A stretch of 64,000 bases of DNA from NCBI GenBank assembly GCA_019638775.1, contig JAHBTD010000004.1:186001-250000 (forward strand), read 5' to 3'. The translations under genes were made by a program, and so were the position numbers. This document shows positions 1-8,438 of the stretch, one piece after another (the first letter of the stretch is position 1; each line of letters opens with the position of its first letter). The notes below the pieces were generated by a model. It saw only the letters and a list, made by a program, of their open reading frames with translations, was not told where the DNA came from and searched no databases. This stretch comes from Fimbriimonadaceae bacterium (GTDB lineage: Bacteria > Armatimonadota > Fimbriimonadia > Fimbriimonadales > Fimbriimonadaceae).

Positions 1-40
1 GCTCGTCTTTCGTGTCAAGGTTTCCGAAGTCGCCGAATAA
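1..40 (+). CDS. C-terminal tail of a gene cut by the window edge
   Basis: An open frame runs in from the left edge (codons from base 2) and ends at a TAA at 38-40, 8 bases before the PP2C gene on the same strand. The visible tail reads LVFRVKVSEVAE. It is too short to identify. The tight spacing suggests it is the upstream member of an operon with the phosphatase, but the frame could also be open by chance. Confidence 0.35.
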   Translation, partial: LVFRVKVSEVAE

Positions 41-48
41 CGAACCTC

Positions 49-879
49 ATGGAAGAAATTACTGCCGAATACGCCACCGAGTCTCTCATCGCGCCCGTGG
101 AACTGCGCTACCGTCCCAAGGTCACAGTTGCCTGTAAGACCGATCTGGGGCGCGTTCGCGAGAACAACGAAGACAAGATGGAGTTCTTCATTCCAGAGGA
201 CGATGCCAGCTTGGCTTCCAAAGGAATGGTTTTTGTTGTTTGCGACGGCATGGGCGGACATGAGGCAGGACAGATCGCCAGCGAACTGGCCTGTAAGACG
301 TTTATCGACGTTTATCTGAACCACCTTGGCGCTGACCCGGAAAATGCGATTCGAGACGCTGTGCGAGCCGGGAATCGATTTATCTTAGATATAGCCCATG
401 CAGTTCCCTCTCGACGTGGCATGGGAACAACGCTCAGCGCGATGATTCTCATCCAGGATTCGGCCTACGTTGGACAGGTTGGCGACTCGCGGGTTTATCG
501 ACTGCGCGGAGAGGAACTCACCCAGCTCACCACTGACCACACCTGGGTCGAGGACGTGGTGTCGGCGGGCATGATGAGCCGTGAGGATGCCGAACGTCAC
601 CAGTATAGACACGTCCTCACGCGAGCAGTTGGAACGGAGGCGAACGTCGTTTGCGACATCAGTCGACACGAAGTTGAAGTCGGCGACCTTTTCCTGCTGT
701 GTTCGGACGGATTGCTCAACCACGTACCAGACGAACTCATTCGAGAACATTTGATGAACTTCAGCCCGAGCGAGGCGACCTGGCGACTGGTTGGCAGAGC
801 GTTAATGGAGGGTGGAAGCGACAACACGACGGTGATGATCGTGCGGATTGACGAGCTTGAAGAGCCGAGCGAATCGTGA
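49..879 (+). CDS. PP2C-family serine/threonine protein phosphatase
   Basis: Cytoplasmic metal-dependent phosphatase of the PPM/Stp1 type, removing phosphate from Ser/Thr residues placed by Hanks-type kinases. The 276-residue length is normal for a single PP2C domain. Visible motifs in order: RENNEDK (about residue 37), FVVCDGMGGHEAG (about 62-74, with the metal-binding DGMGG), GMGTTLSAM, VGDSRVYR (about 143) and LLCSDGL with GGSDNTTV near the end, which supply the remaining metal aspartates. The N-terminal 25 residues are extra. No kinase gene lies in the window, so the partner is unknown. The ATG at 49 is the only sensible start before the domain. Confidence 0.93.
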   Translation: MEEITAEYATESLIAPVELRYRPKVTVACKTDLGRVRENNEDKMEFFIPEDDASLASKGMVFVVCDGMGGHEAGQIASELACKTFIDVYLNHLGADPENAIRDAVRAGNRFILDIAHAVPSRRGMGTTLSAMILIQDSAYVGQVGDSRVYRLRGEELTQLTTDHTWVEDVVSAGMMSREDAERHQYRHVLTRAVGTEANVVCDISRHEVEVGDLFLLCSDGLLNHVPDELIREHLMNFSPSEATWRLVGRALMEGGSDNTTVMIVRIDELEEPSES

Positions 880-926
880 AACAATGAACAAGGAAAGATG
901 ACTTCCTAATTCAGTGTTGAGGATCG

Positions 927-1706
927 TCACTCTTCCTTTGCGTCAGGGTCCTGTATCAGGCTCTTTTCAAACAGCTTCTTAAGCCGTTCCTTCTCTTCCC
1001 GCTCACGTTCCCGTTTTTCGACCTCGTCGAAGTACTCTTGGCTATACACTCCAGCGCCGCGCACTTTCGTTGCGCCTTGAGATTTCTGGAAAGGTCGTGC
1101 TGCACCCTTGGTGAAAGCCAAAGGCAGCTTGTTCGCGGCAAAGAAATATGCGAGGATGAGGGGCAAGGCGGCAAACAGAGCCAGCTTCGCATCGGTGCTA
1201 AAGAACGCGAAAACCCCCGCGAGCCACGCGATCCAACGACCGGTCAGCGGTAACACAAACAAAAGCGTGAGAGGGGCGTCAGGATTTCGAGTTCCCCAGA
1301 TCACGGTGACTGCGCCAAGAGCCACCCATGCTCCGGCTAGCGGTGCATCAACCCCAACGATTCTTGCTCCAACAAACAAACACAAAGCTGAAAGAACCGA
1401 AAACGCAGCCCATGAGATTCCGAATCGGACCGAACCCATCTCTCGCTCGACCGAGGCTCCAATGCCCCAAAGCCACAATGCCGCAAAGAGCACGCTGAAT
1501 ATCTCATTCGCAGCGAAGGGATAGGACAACAGCGACCAAGGCCTGGAAATTCCGTCGACAGTGAAGTAAGCCCAATCCCTGATTGGAAAGCTTTTCGGAG
1601 CAACGAACTGGGCCAAGAAAGTTACGATAATGAGGACAACAAGGGCTACGGTCACGGGCGCGCCGAGTCGGCGAGCGTTGGATTGGAAATCGGAAAGGAC
1701 GCTCAT
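927..1706 (-). CDS. rhomboid-like membrane protein lacking the catalytic serine
   Basis: Polytopic inner-membrane protein of 259 residues with about six hydrophobic segments and a charged C-terminal tail rich in E, R and K (about residues 215-255). The section ending GIGASVEREMGSVRF resembles the rhomboid L1/TM2 signature in which a G..lE...G motif precedes the protease core. Where active rhomboids have GxSGA, this protein reads APLAGAWVALGA with no serine, and a matching catalytic histidine is not evident. It is best described as a rhomboid-fold pseudoprotease. It is transcribed toward the PP2C gene and is probably monocistronic. Confidence 0.6.
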   Translation of the reverse strand: MSVLSDFQSNARRLGAPVTVALVVLIIVTFLAQFVAPKSFPIRDWAYFTVDGISRPWSLLSYPFAANEIFSVLFAALWLWGIGASVEREMGSVRFGISWAAFSVLSALCLFVGARIVGVDAPLAGAWVALGAVTVIWGTRNPDAPLTLLFVLPLTGRWIAWLAGVFAFFSTDAKLALFAALPLILAYFFAANKLPLAFTKGAARPFQKSQGATKVRGAGVYSQEYFDEVEKREREREEKERLKKLFEKSLIQDPDAKEE

Positions 1707-1886
1707 AGGCTTTACTCATTATGTCTTTACGCTCAATCGGCATTAGACGTCGGGCGAAAAACATGACTCTCCGCAGGCTGATACGATTGGCCTACAATGA
1801 TTGCTTTCACAACAGTTGTCAGACGAATCACAATTGAACATTAAACATTTGCTATTGCAATTACTGCTGGGTTATCATTAACGCTA

Positions 1887-2393
1887 ATGACCAAAGTCCA
1901 GCTCGGCCAAGCACAGAAGGAAGCATGGGGCAGTTTTCTCGTCGCCCATTCACGATTGACGAAGGCCATCGATGCGGCCCTGCTTGCGGAGGACCTTCCC
2001 TCACTCGAAGTCTACGACGTGCTCCTGGCGCTTGAGGACGCTCCCGATCAAAGATTGACCATGTCCGATCTTGCAAACGCGGTGGTTTTCAGCCGAAGCG
2101 GGCTTACTCGGCTTGTGGACCGTCTGGAGCAGCAGGACTTGGTCCGGCGGTGCGCACATCCCCGAGATCGGCGCAGCCTTTATGCGGTTCTCACACCCAC
2201 AGGATTAAAGAAGCGCGAGGAGAGTTGGCCGCGCTATGCGGAGCTAATTCACGAGCACTTCGGACGCTTTATTCCTAACGAAGAGGCCCAGGCAATGCGC
2301 GATGCCTTGAAACGTGCGACCTCTGCGCACGTAAACTCAGATGAGGCAGCGAGAGAGCCGAGCATTACAGGAGAATCCCCCGCGAAACGATAA
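1887..2393 (+). CDS. MarR-family transcriptional regulator
   Basis: Winged-helix DNA-binding protein of 168 residues, normal for MarR. The core reads LTMSDLANAVVFSRSGLTRLVDRLEQQ, the helix-turn-helix, followed by the wing RCAHPRDRRSLYAVLTP with the conserved D-x-R-S pair. Helices before and after would form the dimer interface. MarR proteins usually repress a neighbouring gene in response to a phenolic or oxidative signal. No obvious target operon is attached here, and the following GYF-domain gene lies 38 bases downstream. A TATCAT hexamer ends 8 bases before the ATG. Confidence 0.92.
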   Translation: MTKVQLGQAQKEAWGSFLVAHSRLTKAIDAALLAEDLPSLEVYDVLLALEDAPDQRLTMSDLANAVVFSRSGLTRLVDRLEQQDLVRRCAHPRDRRSLYAVLTPTGLKKREESWPRYAELIHEHFGRFIPNEEAQAMRDALKRATSAHVNSDEAAREPSITGESPAKR

Positions 2394-2431
2394 CGCCGGC
2401 GATTTCTTGGCGCTCGTGCCGAATATGAGCG

Positions 2432-2926
2432 ATGCAGTATTTTGTACTTTGGCCCGATGGACAGCGCTTTGGTCCTGCCAGTGAGGATGTCCTGCAGATG
2501 TGGGCGGCTGAGCGTCGCATCGGTCCTGAATCGATCCTTGTTGAAGCGCCGACCGGAAAGCAGATTCGCGCTTCCGACCTGCATGCTCTCAAGTCCGTTT
2601 TTGCATCGCCTAGCCTAACACCGCCAACGGTAGTTCAAGGCATGGCGCCACCGCAGCCGGGGCAACCAGGGCAATGGTATGCCCGCCCAGGGGTTCCTCA
2701 GTCTACATACCCAAACTACGCGCAGCGCACAAGCAGCACTGAGACCACGCTCGCGTGGGTTTTCTCCGCGATCGGCATTATCTGTTGCCCTCTCATGTCG
2801 ATCATTGGGATTGTATTAGCCGCTGTCGGCCTGTCGAAAAGGCAGTCCAGCGCTCTTGGGGCGCTTATCTTCGGCATCATTAGTCTTGTTGCCTCGTTCC
2901 TTTGGCACGCTGTGATCTCAATGTAG
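2432..2926 (+). CDS. GYF_2 and DUF4190 domain membrane protein
   Basis: A 164-residue protein of unknown role. Residues 1-50 match the GYF_2 pattern (YFVLWPDGQRFGPASEDVL, then a W and basic residues), a small module that binds proline-rich peptides. A proline/glycine-rich linker (about 60-105) follows, then two hydrophobic helices (about 107-163) with the DUF4190 style of glycines and a short polar turn (GLSKRQSSALGALIFG). It is probably anchored in the inner membrane with the GYF_2 domain in the cytoplasm. It follows the MarR gene by 38 bases, so co-transcription is possible. Confidence 0.8.
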   Translation: MQYFVLWPDGQRFGPASEDVLQMWAAERRIGPESILVEAPTGKQIRASDLHALKSVFASPSLTPPTVVQGMAPPQPGQPGQWYARPGVPQSTYPNYAQRTSSTETTLAWVFSAIGIICCPLMSIIGIVLAAVGLSKRQSSALGALIFGIISLVASFLWHAVISM

Positions 2927-2938
2927 GGCGTCAGCGTC

Positions 2939-2950
2939 TACAATCGGATC
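2939..2950 (+). promoter_or_regulatory. leaderless -10 element of csaA
   Basis: TACAAT at 2939-2944 is followed by six bases and then the ATG at 2951. Transcription would start at or next to the A of the start codon. Confidence 0.55.
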
Positions 2951-3289
2951 ATGCAAGAGATCAATTGGCCCGACTTCGAAAAGGTCGAGCTGCGCGTCGG
3001 AACGGTTGTCGCCGCCGAGGCGTTTCCTGAGGCCCGCAAACCCGCCTATAAGCTCACTGTAGACTTTGGGTCGGAGATCGGCACGCGACGTTCCAGCGCC
3101 CAAATCACCGTGCATTACACGCTTGAGGAGTTGGTGGGATGTCAGGTTGTCGCGGTTGTGAACTTCCCGCCAAAGCAGATCGGACCGTTCATTTCCGAAT
3201 GTCTTGTCACCGGTTTTGCCGACGAAAACGGCGATGTTGTGCTCGCCCGTCCGGATAAGCCGGTTCCAAATGGGTCAAAGCTGTTTTGA
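2951..3289 (+). CDS. csaA: CsaA-like tRNA-binding domain protein
   Basis: A stand-alone OB-fold tRNA-binding domain of 112 residues, the usual size of CsaA. Motifs include FEKVELRVGTVVAAE (about 9-23), a Y-K-L-x-V-D-F-G-x-E strand, a central RSSAQIT and the C-terminal VLARPDKPVPNGSKLF, which matches the family ending. CsaA homologues are dimers with chaperone-like activity and also bind tRNA. A TACAAT -10 element ends six bases before the ATG and no ribosome-binding site is visible, so the message is probably leaderless. The tRNA cluster follows 135 bases downstream. Confidence 0.9.
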   Translation: MQEINWPDFEKVELRVGTVVAAEAFPEARKPAYKLTVDFGSEIGTRRSSAQITVHYTLEELVGCQVVAVVNFPPKQIGPFISECLVTGFADENGDVVLARPDKPVPNGSKLF

Positions 3290-3424
3290 CGTGCTTACTG
3301 AGCATTTGACTCCGTTCTGCCAACTCATAAATAGGAGCGGAGCTGCTAACGTAGGTATGGCAAAGGCAATGGGGCCTAAACCATGCATTCCTAAATTAGC
3401 GAGAGGTATTATTCCTCTCCGTCT

Positions 3425-3510
3425 GGGGAGTTGCCCGAGTGGCCAATGGGAACAGACTGTAAATCTGTCGGCGATAGCCTTCGTAGGTTCGAATCCTACA
3501 CTCCCCACCA
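3425..3510 (+). tRNA. tRNA-Tyr (anticodon GTA)
   Basis: Acceptor stem GGGGAGT pairs with ACTCCCC at 3500-3506, and A plus an encoded CCA follow. The anticodon loop CTGTAAA is closed by ACAGA/TCTGT, giving GTA. A long variable arm is present, as expected for bacterial tRNA-Tyr. It is the first of three tRNA genes on this strand. A six-pair hairpin (GAGAGG at 3401, CCTCTC at 3414) lies just upstream. Confidence 0.97.
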
Positions 3511-3514
3511 TATC

Positions 3515-3589
3515 GCCCTCGTAGCTCAGCGGCAGAGCACTCCCTTGGTAAGGGAGAGGTCACGAGTTCAATTCTCGTCGAGGGCTCCA
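3515..3589 (+). tRNA. tRNA-Thr (anticodon GGT)
   Basis: Acceptor GCCCTCG pairs with CGAGGGC at 3579-3585, and T plus an encoded CCA follow. The anticodon loop TTGGTAA, closed by CTCCC/GGGAG, gives GGT. It begins four bases after tRNA-Tyr, so the two are certainly co-transcribed. Confidence 0.97.
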
Positions 3590-3636
3590 GTTTTCTCCGA
3601 AGAGACCCCTGGAACAAAGTAGAATACGGCAGCAAT

Positions 3637-3713
3637 CGGGATGTGGCTCAGCTTGGTAGAGCGCTTCGTTCGGGACGAAGAGGTCGGAGGTTCGAATCCT
3701 CTCATCCCGACCA
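3637..3713 (+). tRNA. tRNA-Pro (anticodon CGG)
   Basis: Acceptor CGGGATG pairs with CATCCCG at 3703-3709, and A plus an encoded CCA follow. The anticodon loop TTCGGGA, closed by CTTCG/CGAAG, gives CGG. A run of seven T directly after CCA (3714-3720) probably ends the cluster. Confidence 0.97.
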
Positions 3714-3836
3714 TTTTTTTGCCTGGAAAATCTGGAAAATCGAGTGTCCCGACTCTCAAGCCCGCCCGCCAATCGTGATGTGGCTGACGGCAATTCCGTC
3801 GGGCAGCTCTCCCGTGTCGTACTTGCCGACAATCTC

Positions 3837-4817
3837 CTACTTTGTCGTGTCCACAACCGCGACGGCTTTGGATGCGATCATCACGACATAGACGTACTTT
3901 CCATCCGGGCTCATCGCATAGTTCATGGGGATCGGCGCGGGCTGCCCTCCAAGCTCGAACTTGACCTTTTGATCGGATAGCTTGATCCTTTTGGAGATCT
4001 CCCACTTCTGCGGATCGATCAATGCAAGCTCGCCGCCCATCGCACAGGATACGAGTACCGTCTTGCCGTCCTTCGACCAGAAAGTGCGGATGGGACCCAT
4101 CGTGTCCTTCACCGTCTTCACGACCTCCATCTTTGCAACGTCAATGATTGAAACTGTGTTGGCAGCGACATTCCCTGCCGTGATCCATTTGCCATCGGGA
4201 GAGATGGCGATCCCTTCGCATCGTGCTTCGCATGGAATGTTCTTGACCAGCTTGCCCGCTTCCAAGTCGATCACTGAGACTGAGCCGGAGATCGCATTCA
4301 CGGCGTATCCTTGCTTCTTGTCGGGCGAAAGCACAACCAGGTGCGTTCCCTGCTGCTCGGTCGAGATCGCCTTCTCGACCTTGCCTGTCGTGATGTTGAC
4401 GACGATCACGGAGTTTGTGGCGTGGGACGTGCCCACAACCCGATCCTTGTCGATCCACACAACGCCGTGCGGTCCTTCATGCGGGGTCAGCTCGATATGC
4501 TTGACCACACTCATGTCCGGCAGAGAGACGACCGTGTACGTTTTGCCTGCCTGCTGTCCATTGCCCGACCCGAGATTGGCGATGACGGCGGTCTTGCCGT
4601 CGTCGGAGAAGGCGACTTCGTTCGGATTCGGCCCGCTTTCGATCTTCTTGAGTGTTTCGCCTGTGCGCATGTCGATGACCGAAGCAGTGTTCTCGCGTTT
4701 GTTGAGGGCGATCATCGTGCCCGGGATCCCGTATTCGAGCGGGTCGGAGGCGGTCGGCTTTTCACCGATGCAGCCGAGCAGCGCGAGCAAAGAGAGGGAA
4801 ATCAAAGTAGCTTTCAT
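3837..4817 (-). CDS. beta-propeller (YVTN-repeat) lipoprotein
   Basis: A 326-residue secreted protein. The N-terminus MKATLISLSLLALLGC is a lipoprotein signal with a cysteine at residue 16, so it should be membrane-anchored. The rest is a chain of about six to seven blades of the YVTN/YncE type: repeated IDMRTGETLKKI, VVNITTGKVEKAI, VIDLEAGKLVKNI and IIDVAKMEVVKTV strands, each followed by SPDGK or SDDGK turns. Such propellers bind proteins or, in YncE, DNA, and no catalytic residues can be assigned. The gene is divergent from the acetyltransferase. Its 3' end lies about 120 bases from tRNA-Pro, which is transcribed toward it. Confidence 0.85.
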   Translation of the reverse strand: MKATLISLSLLALLGCIGEKPTASDPLEYGIPGTMIALNKRENTASVIDMRTGETLKKIESGPNPNEVAFSDDGKTAVIANLGSGNGQQAGKTYTVVSLPDMSVVKHIELTPHEGPHGVVWIDKDRVVGTSHATNSVIVVNITTGKVEKAISTEQQGTHLVVLSPDKKQGYAVNAISGSVSVIDLEAGKLVKNIPCEARCEGIAISPDGKWITAGNVAANTVSIIDVAKMEVVKTVKDTMGPIRTFWSKDGKTVLVSCAMGGELALIDPQKWEISKRIKLSDQKVKFELGGQPAPIPMNYAMSPDGKYVYVVMIASKAVAVVDTTK

Positions 4818-4921
4818 GTGCCCGCAGATACGCTTGGTTGCTCACCGTCGGTTCCATGAGATGCACGGTGTGCAGCGGGACTCCTGACCGCTCGCCCAAG
4901 TCCGCCCGTCATAATCCATCT

Positions 4922-6010
4922 GTGCTGAGCGTTCGGGTCTTCGACAAACCGGACTGGCCGGAAACCCTTGGACCGGCTTGGCGCGCGCTATTCCAAGACG
5001 CCCCCGACGCAACGCCCTTCCAAACATTTGAATGGCAATCGACGTGGTTCAAGCACTACGGCACCACCAAACGCCCGATGATCTTTGCCGCCTTTGAAGG
5101 CGACGATCTTGTGGGACTGATGCCAATGGTTCGCAAGTTTGGGGCCTGGCGAACTCTTCGCCCGATGGGCTGTGGTCCCTCTGACTACCTTCATCCGCTC
5201 GCGCGAAGTGGATACGCGGAAGAGGTTGCTCAAACGTTGATGGGAGCCTTTGAAAGTGCAGAGGGTGTTGACCTCGTTGATATACACCAGGCTCGTGAGT
5301 CTCACCCTTTTGCCCAGGTCTGGCCCAAAAACGACGAAAACGTGCGGATACTTTCACAGGCCAAGTGTCTCGTTCTCGATTTGCCAAAAACCTACGAGGA
5401 ATATCTCCAGATGCTCGGCAAGAGTCTCCGTCAAGACGTCAGGAAACTGGACAAAACCATATTCAGCGAAGGCAAGGCAAGCATCATCCCTTGCACGAAA
5501 GAAAACGTACAGGATCACCTTGACCTCTTCTTCGAGTGCCACAAGCTGCGATGGAAGCAAAGGGGGCTTCCAGGAGCCTTTATCGGCAAGCGAACATTAC
5601 GATTTCATCAAGAATGGGGGCAAAAAGCTGTCGATAACGGATGGCTTTGGCTAAGCGCCCTGATGGTTGAGGGTGAGGGCATCGGGGCGATCTACGCCAT
5701 GCGCACGCACGATACATGCTACTTCTACCAAAGCGGATTCGATCCTGCCCACAAGGCTATCTCACCGGGGACGCTCCTGGTCGCCTCAACTATCCGGAGA
5801 GCCATTGAAGAAGGCTGCGGTCAGTTCGACTTTATGCGGGGAGATGAACCGTACAAACGACGGTGGAAGCCACAGCACTGCCATGATAACCTCCGCCTTC
5901 TAATGCCCGTCAAAGCGTTGCGCGGAAACATCGGGAAGGCCGTGAATACGGCAGGCTTTAAGGTCGAATCTAAGATTCGTGCACGGCTTGAGGGCAAAAG
6001 CCTCCGGTAA
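4922..6010 (+). CDS. BioF2/CelD-like GNAT acetyltransferase
   Basis: About 362 residues from the GTG at 4922. An ATG at 4838 is possible but would add an unconserved segment over the divergent promoter. The fold is the double-GNAT FemAB/BioF2 type seen in proteins for polysaccharide, cellulose or peptidoglycan decoration: an N-terminal half with TPFQTFEWQSTWFKHYG and a C-terminal half with SLRQDVRKLDK, a W-K-Q-R-G motif, and GIGAIYAMRTHDTCYFYQSGFD leading to FDFMRGDEPYKRRW. The last block is highly typical of CelD/BioF2. The substrate is unknown. No exopolysaccharide cluster surrounds it. Confidence 0.82.
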   Translation: MLSVRVFDKPDWPETLGPAWRALFQDAPDATPFQTFEWQSTWFKHYGTTKRPMIFAAFEGDDLVGLMPMVRKFGAWRTLRPMGCGPSDYLHPLARSGYAEEVAQTLMGAFESAEGVDLVDIHQARESHPFAQVWPKNDENVRILSQAKCLVLDLPKTYEEYLQMLGKSLRQDVRKLDKTIFSEGKASIIPCTKENVQDHLDLFFECHKLRWKQRGLPGAFIGKRTLRFHQEWGQKAVDNGWLWLSALMVEGEGIGAIYAMRTHDTCYFYQSGFDPAHKAISPGTLLVASTIRRAIEEGCGQFDFMRGDEPYKRRWKPQHCHDNLRLLMPVKALRGNIGKAVNTAGFKVESKIRARLEGKSLR

Positions 6011-6093
6011 GGGAACCTCCGACCGCCAGAGTTGTTCGTCTATCATGAGAAGGCTTGGCAAATCGCCAAGCCCACCTCAGTGAGGTTGCGTCG

Positions 6094-7218
6094 GTGAAAA
6101 TTCTTATGTTGTTATCTGCCCTGTCGATTTGTCTGATCACATCCTGTTCACAGCCTTCTCCCGAGCTCACCGTTAATCGCCCAGTCGAAAGCACGACCAC
6201 TTATCAGCAGGCAAGCCCCGATGCCCGACGTGTTCTTGTGGTCATGAACAAGGCCAGCGAAGCAAGCCGACAAATTGCCGAGTTCTATATGGTCCGGCGT
6301 AAGATCCCAAAGGACAACCTGCTCGAAGTCAATATGTCCACTTCGGACAACGTGCCGGACAGCGAATACAAGACCTTTCTCGAAGACCCCATTCGGAAGA
6401 AGATCGCGGGATTGAGGCAGCAAATCGACTTTATCGTTCTTACCAAAGGTGTACCGATCCGCCTGCGCGACAACAATGGGTACAGCGTGGACGGGCACAT
6501 CGCCACCATGAACCTGCCCATCAAGCCGATTGAGAAGCTTGAGGAGACTCAAATTCGCAGCAGCATGAACCCTTACTTTGGCAAAGCCGAAAAATTCGAC
6601 AGCAAGAAGTTTAATTTCTATCTAGTGACTCGGCTTGACGGTTACACGATTGAGGATGCCCTCCGGCTGGTGACAAACTCGCTCAAAGCTGAAGTACAGA
6701 AAGGACCGTTCCTTTTTGATTGCGACCCCGGGCGAAAAGGCGGCGGATACAAAGACATGCAGGACGGCATGCTGACCGCGGCGAAGGGACTACGTGATCG
6801 TGGCTTTGACGTCAGTGTCGACGAGACAATGACCTTCACCGGCAGCAACAAACCACTTGCCGGCTATTGTTCGTGGGGGAGTAACGACGGAAACTTCGAT
6901 GCCAATGTGTACAAGTCATTACGGTTTGTACCGGGGGCTATCGGGGAGACATTCGTTTCAACTAGCGGGCGGACATTTAGCCCAACCACCGGCGGGCAAA
7001 GCCTTGTTGCCGACCTTATTGCGGGTGGGCTCACTGGCATCAAAGGGTACGTAAGCGAGCCCTACACGTTTGCCCTTGCGCGGCCTGAGATTTTGTTCGA
7101 CCGTTACACCAAGGGCTTCAATCTTGCCGAGAGCTTTTACATGTCAAGCCAAGTGCTCAAGTGGAAAGACTTGGTAATCGGGGACCCGCTTTGCAGTCCG
7201 TACGCGACAAAGGGGTAG
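6094..7218 (+). CDS. TIGR03790-family lipoprotein
   Basis: A 374-residue protein read from the GTG at 6094, whose product MKILMLLSALSICLITSC is a clean lipoprotein signal peptide. The upstream ATG at 6055 would bury it. The body matches the TIGR03790 family: VLVVMNKASEASRQIAEFYMVRR, KIPKDNLLEVN, DFIVLTKGVPIRL and, near the end, GWGSND-like YCSWGSNDGNFD followed by GLTGIKGYVSEPY. The family occurs in environmental bacteria with PEP-CTERM systems and its activity is not established. The fold resembles caspase/gingipain-like cysteine peptidases, but I cannot assign a catalytic Cys/His pair with confidence. Confidence 0.75.
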   Translation: MKILMLLSALSICLITSCSQPSPELTVNRPVESTTTYQQASPDARRVLVVMNKASEASRQIAEFYMVRRKIPKDNLLEVNMSTSDNVPDSEYKTFLEDPIRKKIAGLRQQIDFIVLTKGVPIRLRDNNGYSVDGHIATMNLPIKPIEKLEETQIRSSMNPYFGKAEKFDSKKFNFYLVTRLDGYTIEDALRLVTNSLKAEVQKGPFLFDCDPGRKGGGYKDMQDGMLTAAKGLRDRGFDVSVDETMTFTGSNKPLAGYCSWGSNDGNFDANVYKSLRFVPGAIGETFVSTSGRTFSPTTGGQSLVADLIAGGLTGIKGYVSEPYTFALARPEILFDRYTKGFNLAESFYMSSQVLKWKDLVIGDPLCSPYATKG

Positions 7219-7359
7219 GAGTTAGGAACGGCGCTAGGGAGTTGCTGTCCACCGGAGATTTGAAGTCAAAAGTGGGACTCTGAGGGAAAGGCAAACGGTC
7301 CGAACTCCAATCTGCGAATGCCTCGGCCTCCCCGTTCAGCACTCATCGTTCTCCCTTTA

Positions 7360-8406
7360 CTACCCCCTCTTCAAAAGGGCCAAGAGGAAGGGAGCCCCAA
7401 CCAGCGCTGTAATCACGCCAACAGGCAGCTCACCGCCTGGCACACCCCACTGGGCCAGAACATCGGCAAAGCACAGAACAAAAACGCCGACCAATCCCGA
7501 AGCTATCATCGACCAGCGCCAGTCCACCCCAACTAAGCGACGCGCCACATGCGGCGAAACAAGTCCCAAAAAGCCGATGATCCCAACCGCGCCAACACAA
7601 ACTGCGGTCATGGCGGTCCCCACACCCAAGACCACTGTCTTGAGTCGCTTCGTTGGAACGCCAAGGCGGTGGGCGGTCTCTTCTCCCATCGCAAAAGCAT
7701 TGAGGGCTTTCGCTTGGCCAAGCAAAGGGACGACCCCAAGAACAAGCGCGCCAGATAAAATCGCGAGCTTGGTCCATGTCATCGGCGTCATGCTTCCCAA
7801 CAACCAGCGCAACATCTGATTTGTGTCTTGTCCGGCCAAAGCCAACATTAAGGTCAGGATCGCGGAAAGCATTGCCCCGACGACCACTCCCGCCAGCAGC
7901 AACCGCTGAACGTCTACCGCTTGACGCGTGCGAGCGAGCCCAAAGACTAGGAGGAGCGTCAGCACCCCACCCATGAACGCAAGGGCCATCATCGCAAGCC
8001 CTCCCCACAAGCCTGCTATCCCTAAAAGCAGCGCTGCAGCTCCACCAACAGCCGCTCCCGACGATACGCCGACGATGTAAGGATCGGCGAGTGGATTGCG
8101 AAACAGCCCTTGAAAAGCCGAACCCACAATCCCAAGCAGAGCCCCTACGAGCGCGCAAGCCAGTGCACGTGGCAGGCGCAACCTCCAAACGATCACGTTG
8201 TGCGCTTCGCCAGAGTCTGTGTCACCACGCAAAATCTCCTGAACAACCTCAACCGGCGTGAGCCTGAGCATCAGGCGATGAGAATCTGAGCTGCCTGCCC
8301 CAATGTGAATACAGAATGCGAGAATCGCAACGATGCAAAGGATAACGAGTGTGCGCACCGGCAGAAACGCCTTCCTCTGTGGACCCTCAGACTCTGCTCG
8401 CGACAC
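7360..8406 (-). CDS. FecCD/BtuC-type ABC transporter permease
   Basis: An inner-membrane permease of 348 residues with about ten hydrophobic helices. It carries the family block WRLPRALACALVGALLGI and FRNPLADPYIVGVSSGAAVG, and the coupling-helix region LGVPTKRLKTVVLGVG. BtuC/FecCD/FhuB permeases form dimers that import vitamin B12, haem or iron-siderophores with an ATPase and a binding protein. Neither partner gene is adjacent, so the transporter is split over the genome or this subunit is an orphan. A perfect TATAAT ends six bases before the GTG start at 8406, and the gene is divergent from the aminotransferase. Confidence 0.93.
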   Translation of the reverse strand: MSRAESEGPQRKAFLPVRTLVILCIVAILAFCIHIGAGSSDSHRLMLRLTPVEVVQEILRGDTDSGEAHNVIVWRLRLPRALACALVGALLGIVGSAFQGLFRNPLADPYIVGVSSGAAVGGAAALLLGIAGLWGGLAMMALAFMGGVLTLLLVFGLARTRQAVDVQRLLLAGVVVGAMLSAILTLMLALAGQDTNQMLRWLLGSMTPMTWTKLAILSGALVLGVVPLLGQAKALNAFAMGEETAHRLGVPTKRLKTVVLGVGTAMTAVCVGAVGIIGFLGLVSPHVARRLVGVDWRWSMIASGLVGVFVLCFADVLAQWGVPGGELPVGVITALVGAPFLLALLKRG

Positions 8407-8438
8407 GTTGGGATTATAGCCGTCGGTATACTAATCGC
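8407..8438. promoter_or_regulatory. back-to-back leaderless promoters
   Basis: The 32 bases between the two divergent GTG start codons hold TATAAT on the minus strand (8418-8413) and TATACT on the plus strand (8427-8432). Each ends exactly six bases before its own GTG. The two -35 regions must lie inside the opposite gene, so transcription of one gene may interfere with the other. Confidence 0.65.

Noticed and set aside
4838-4921. Upstream ATG for the acetyltransferase
   Set aside because: The added 28 residues are unconserved-looking and cover the divergent promoter region; the GTG at 4922 fits the family start better.
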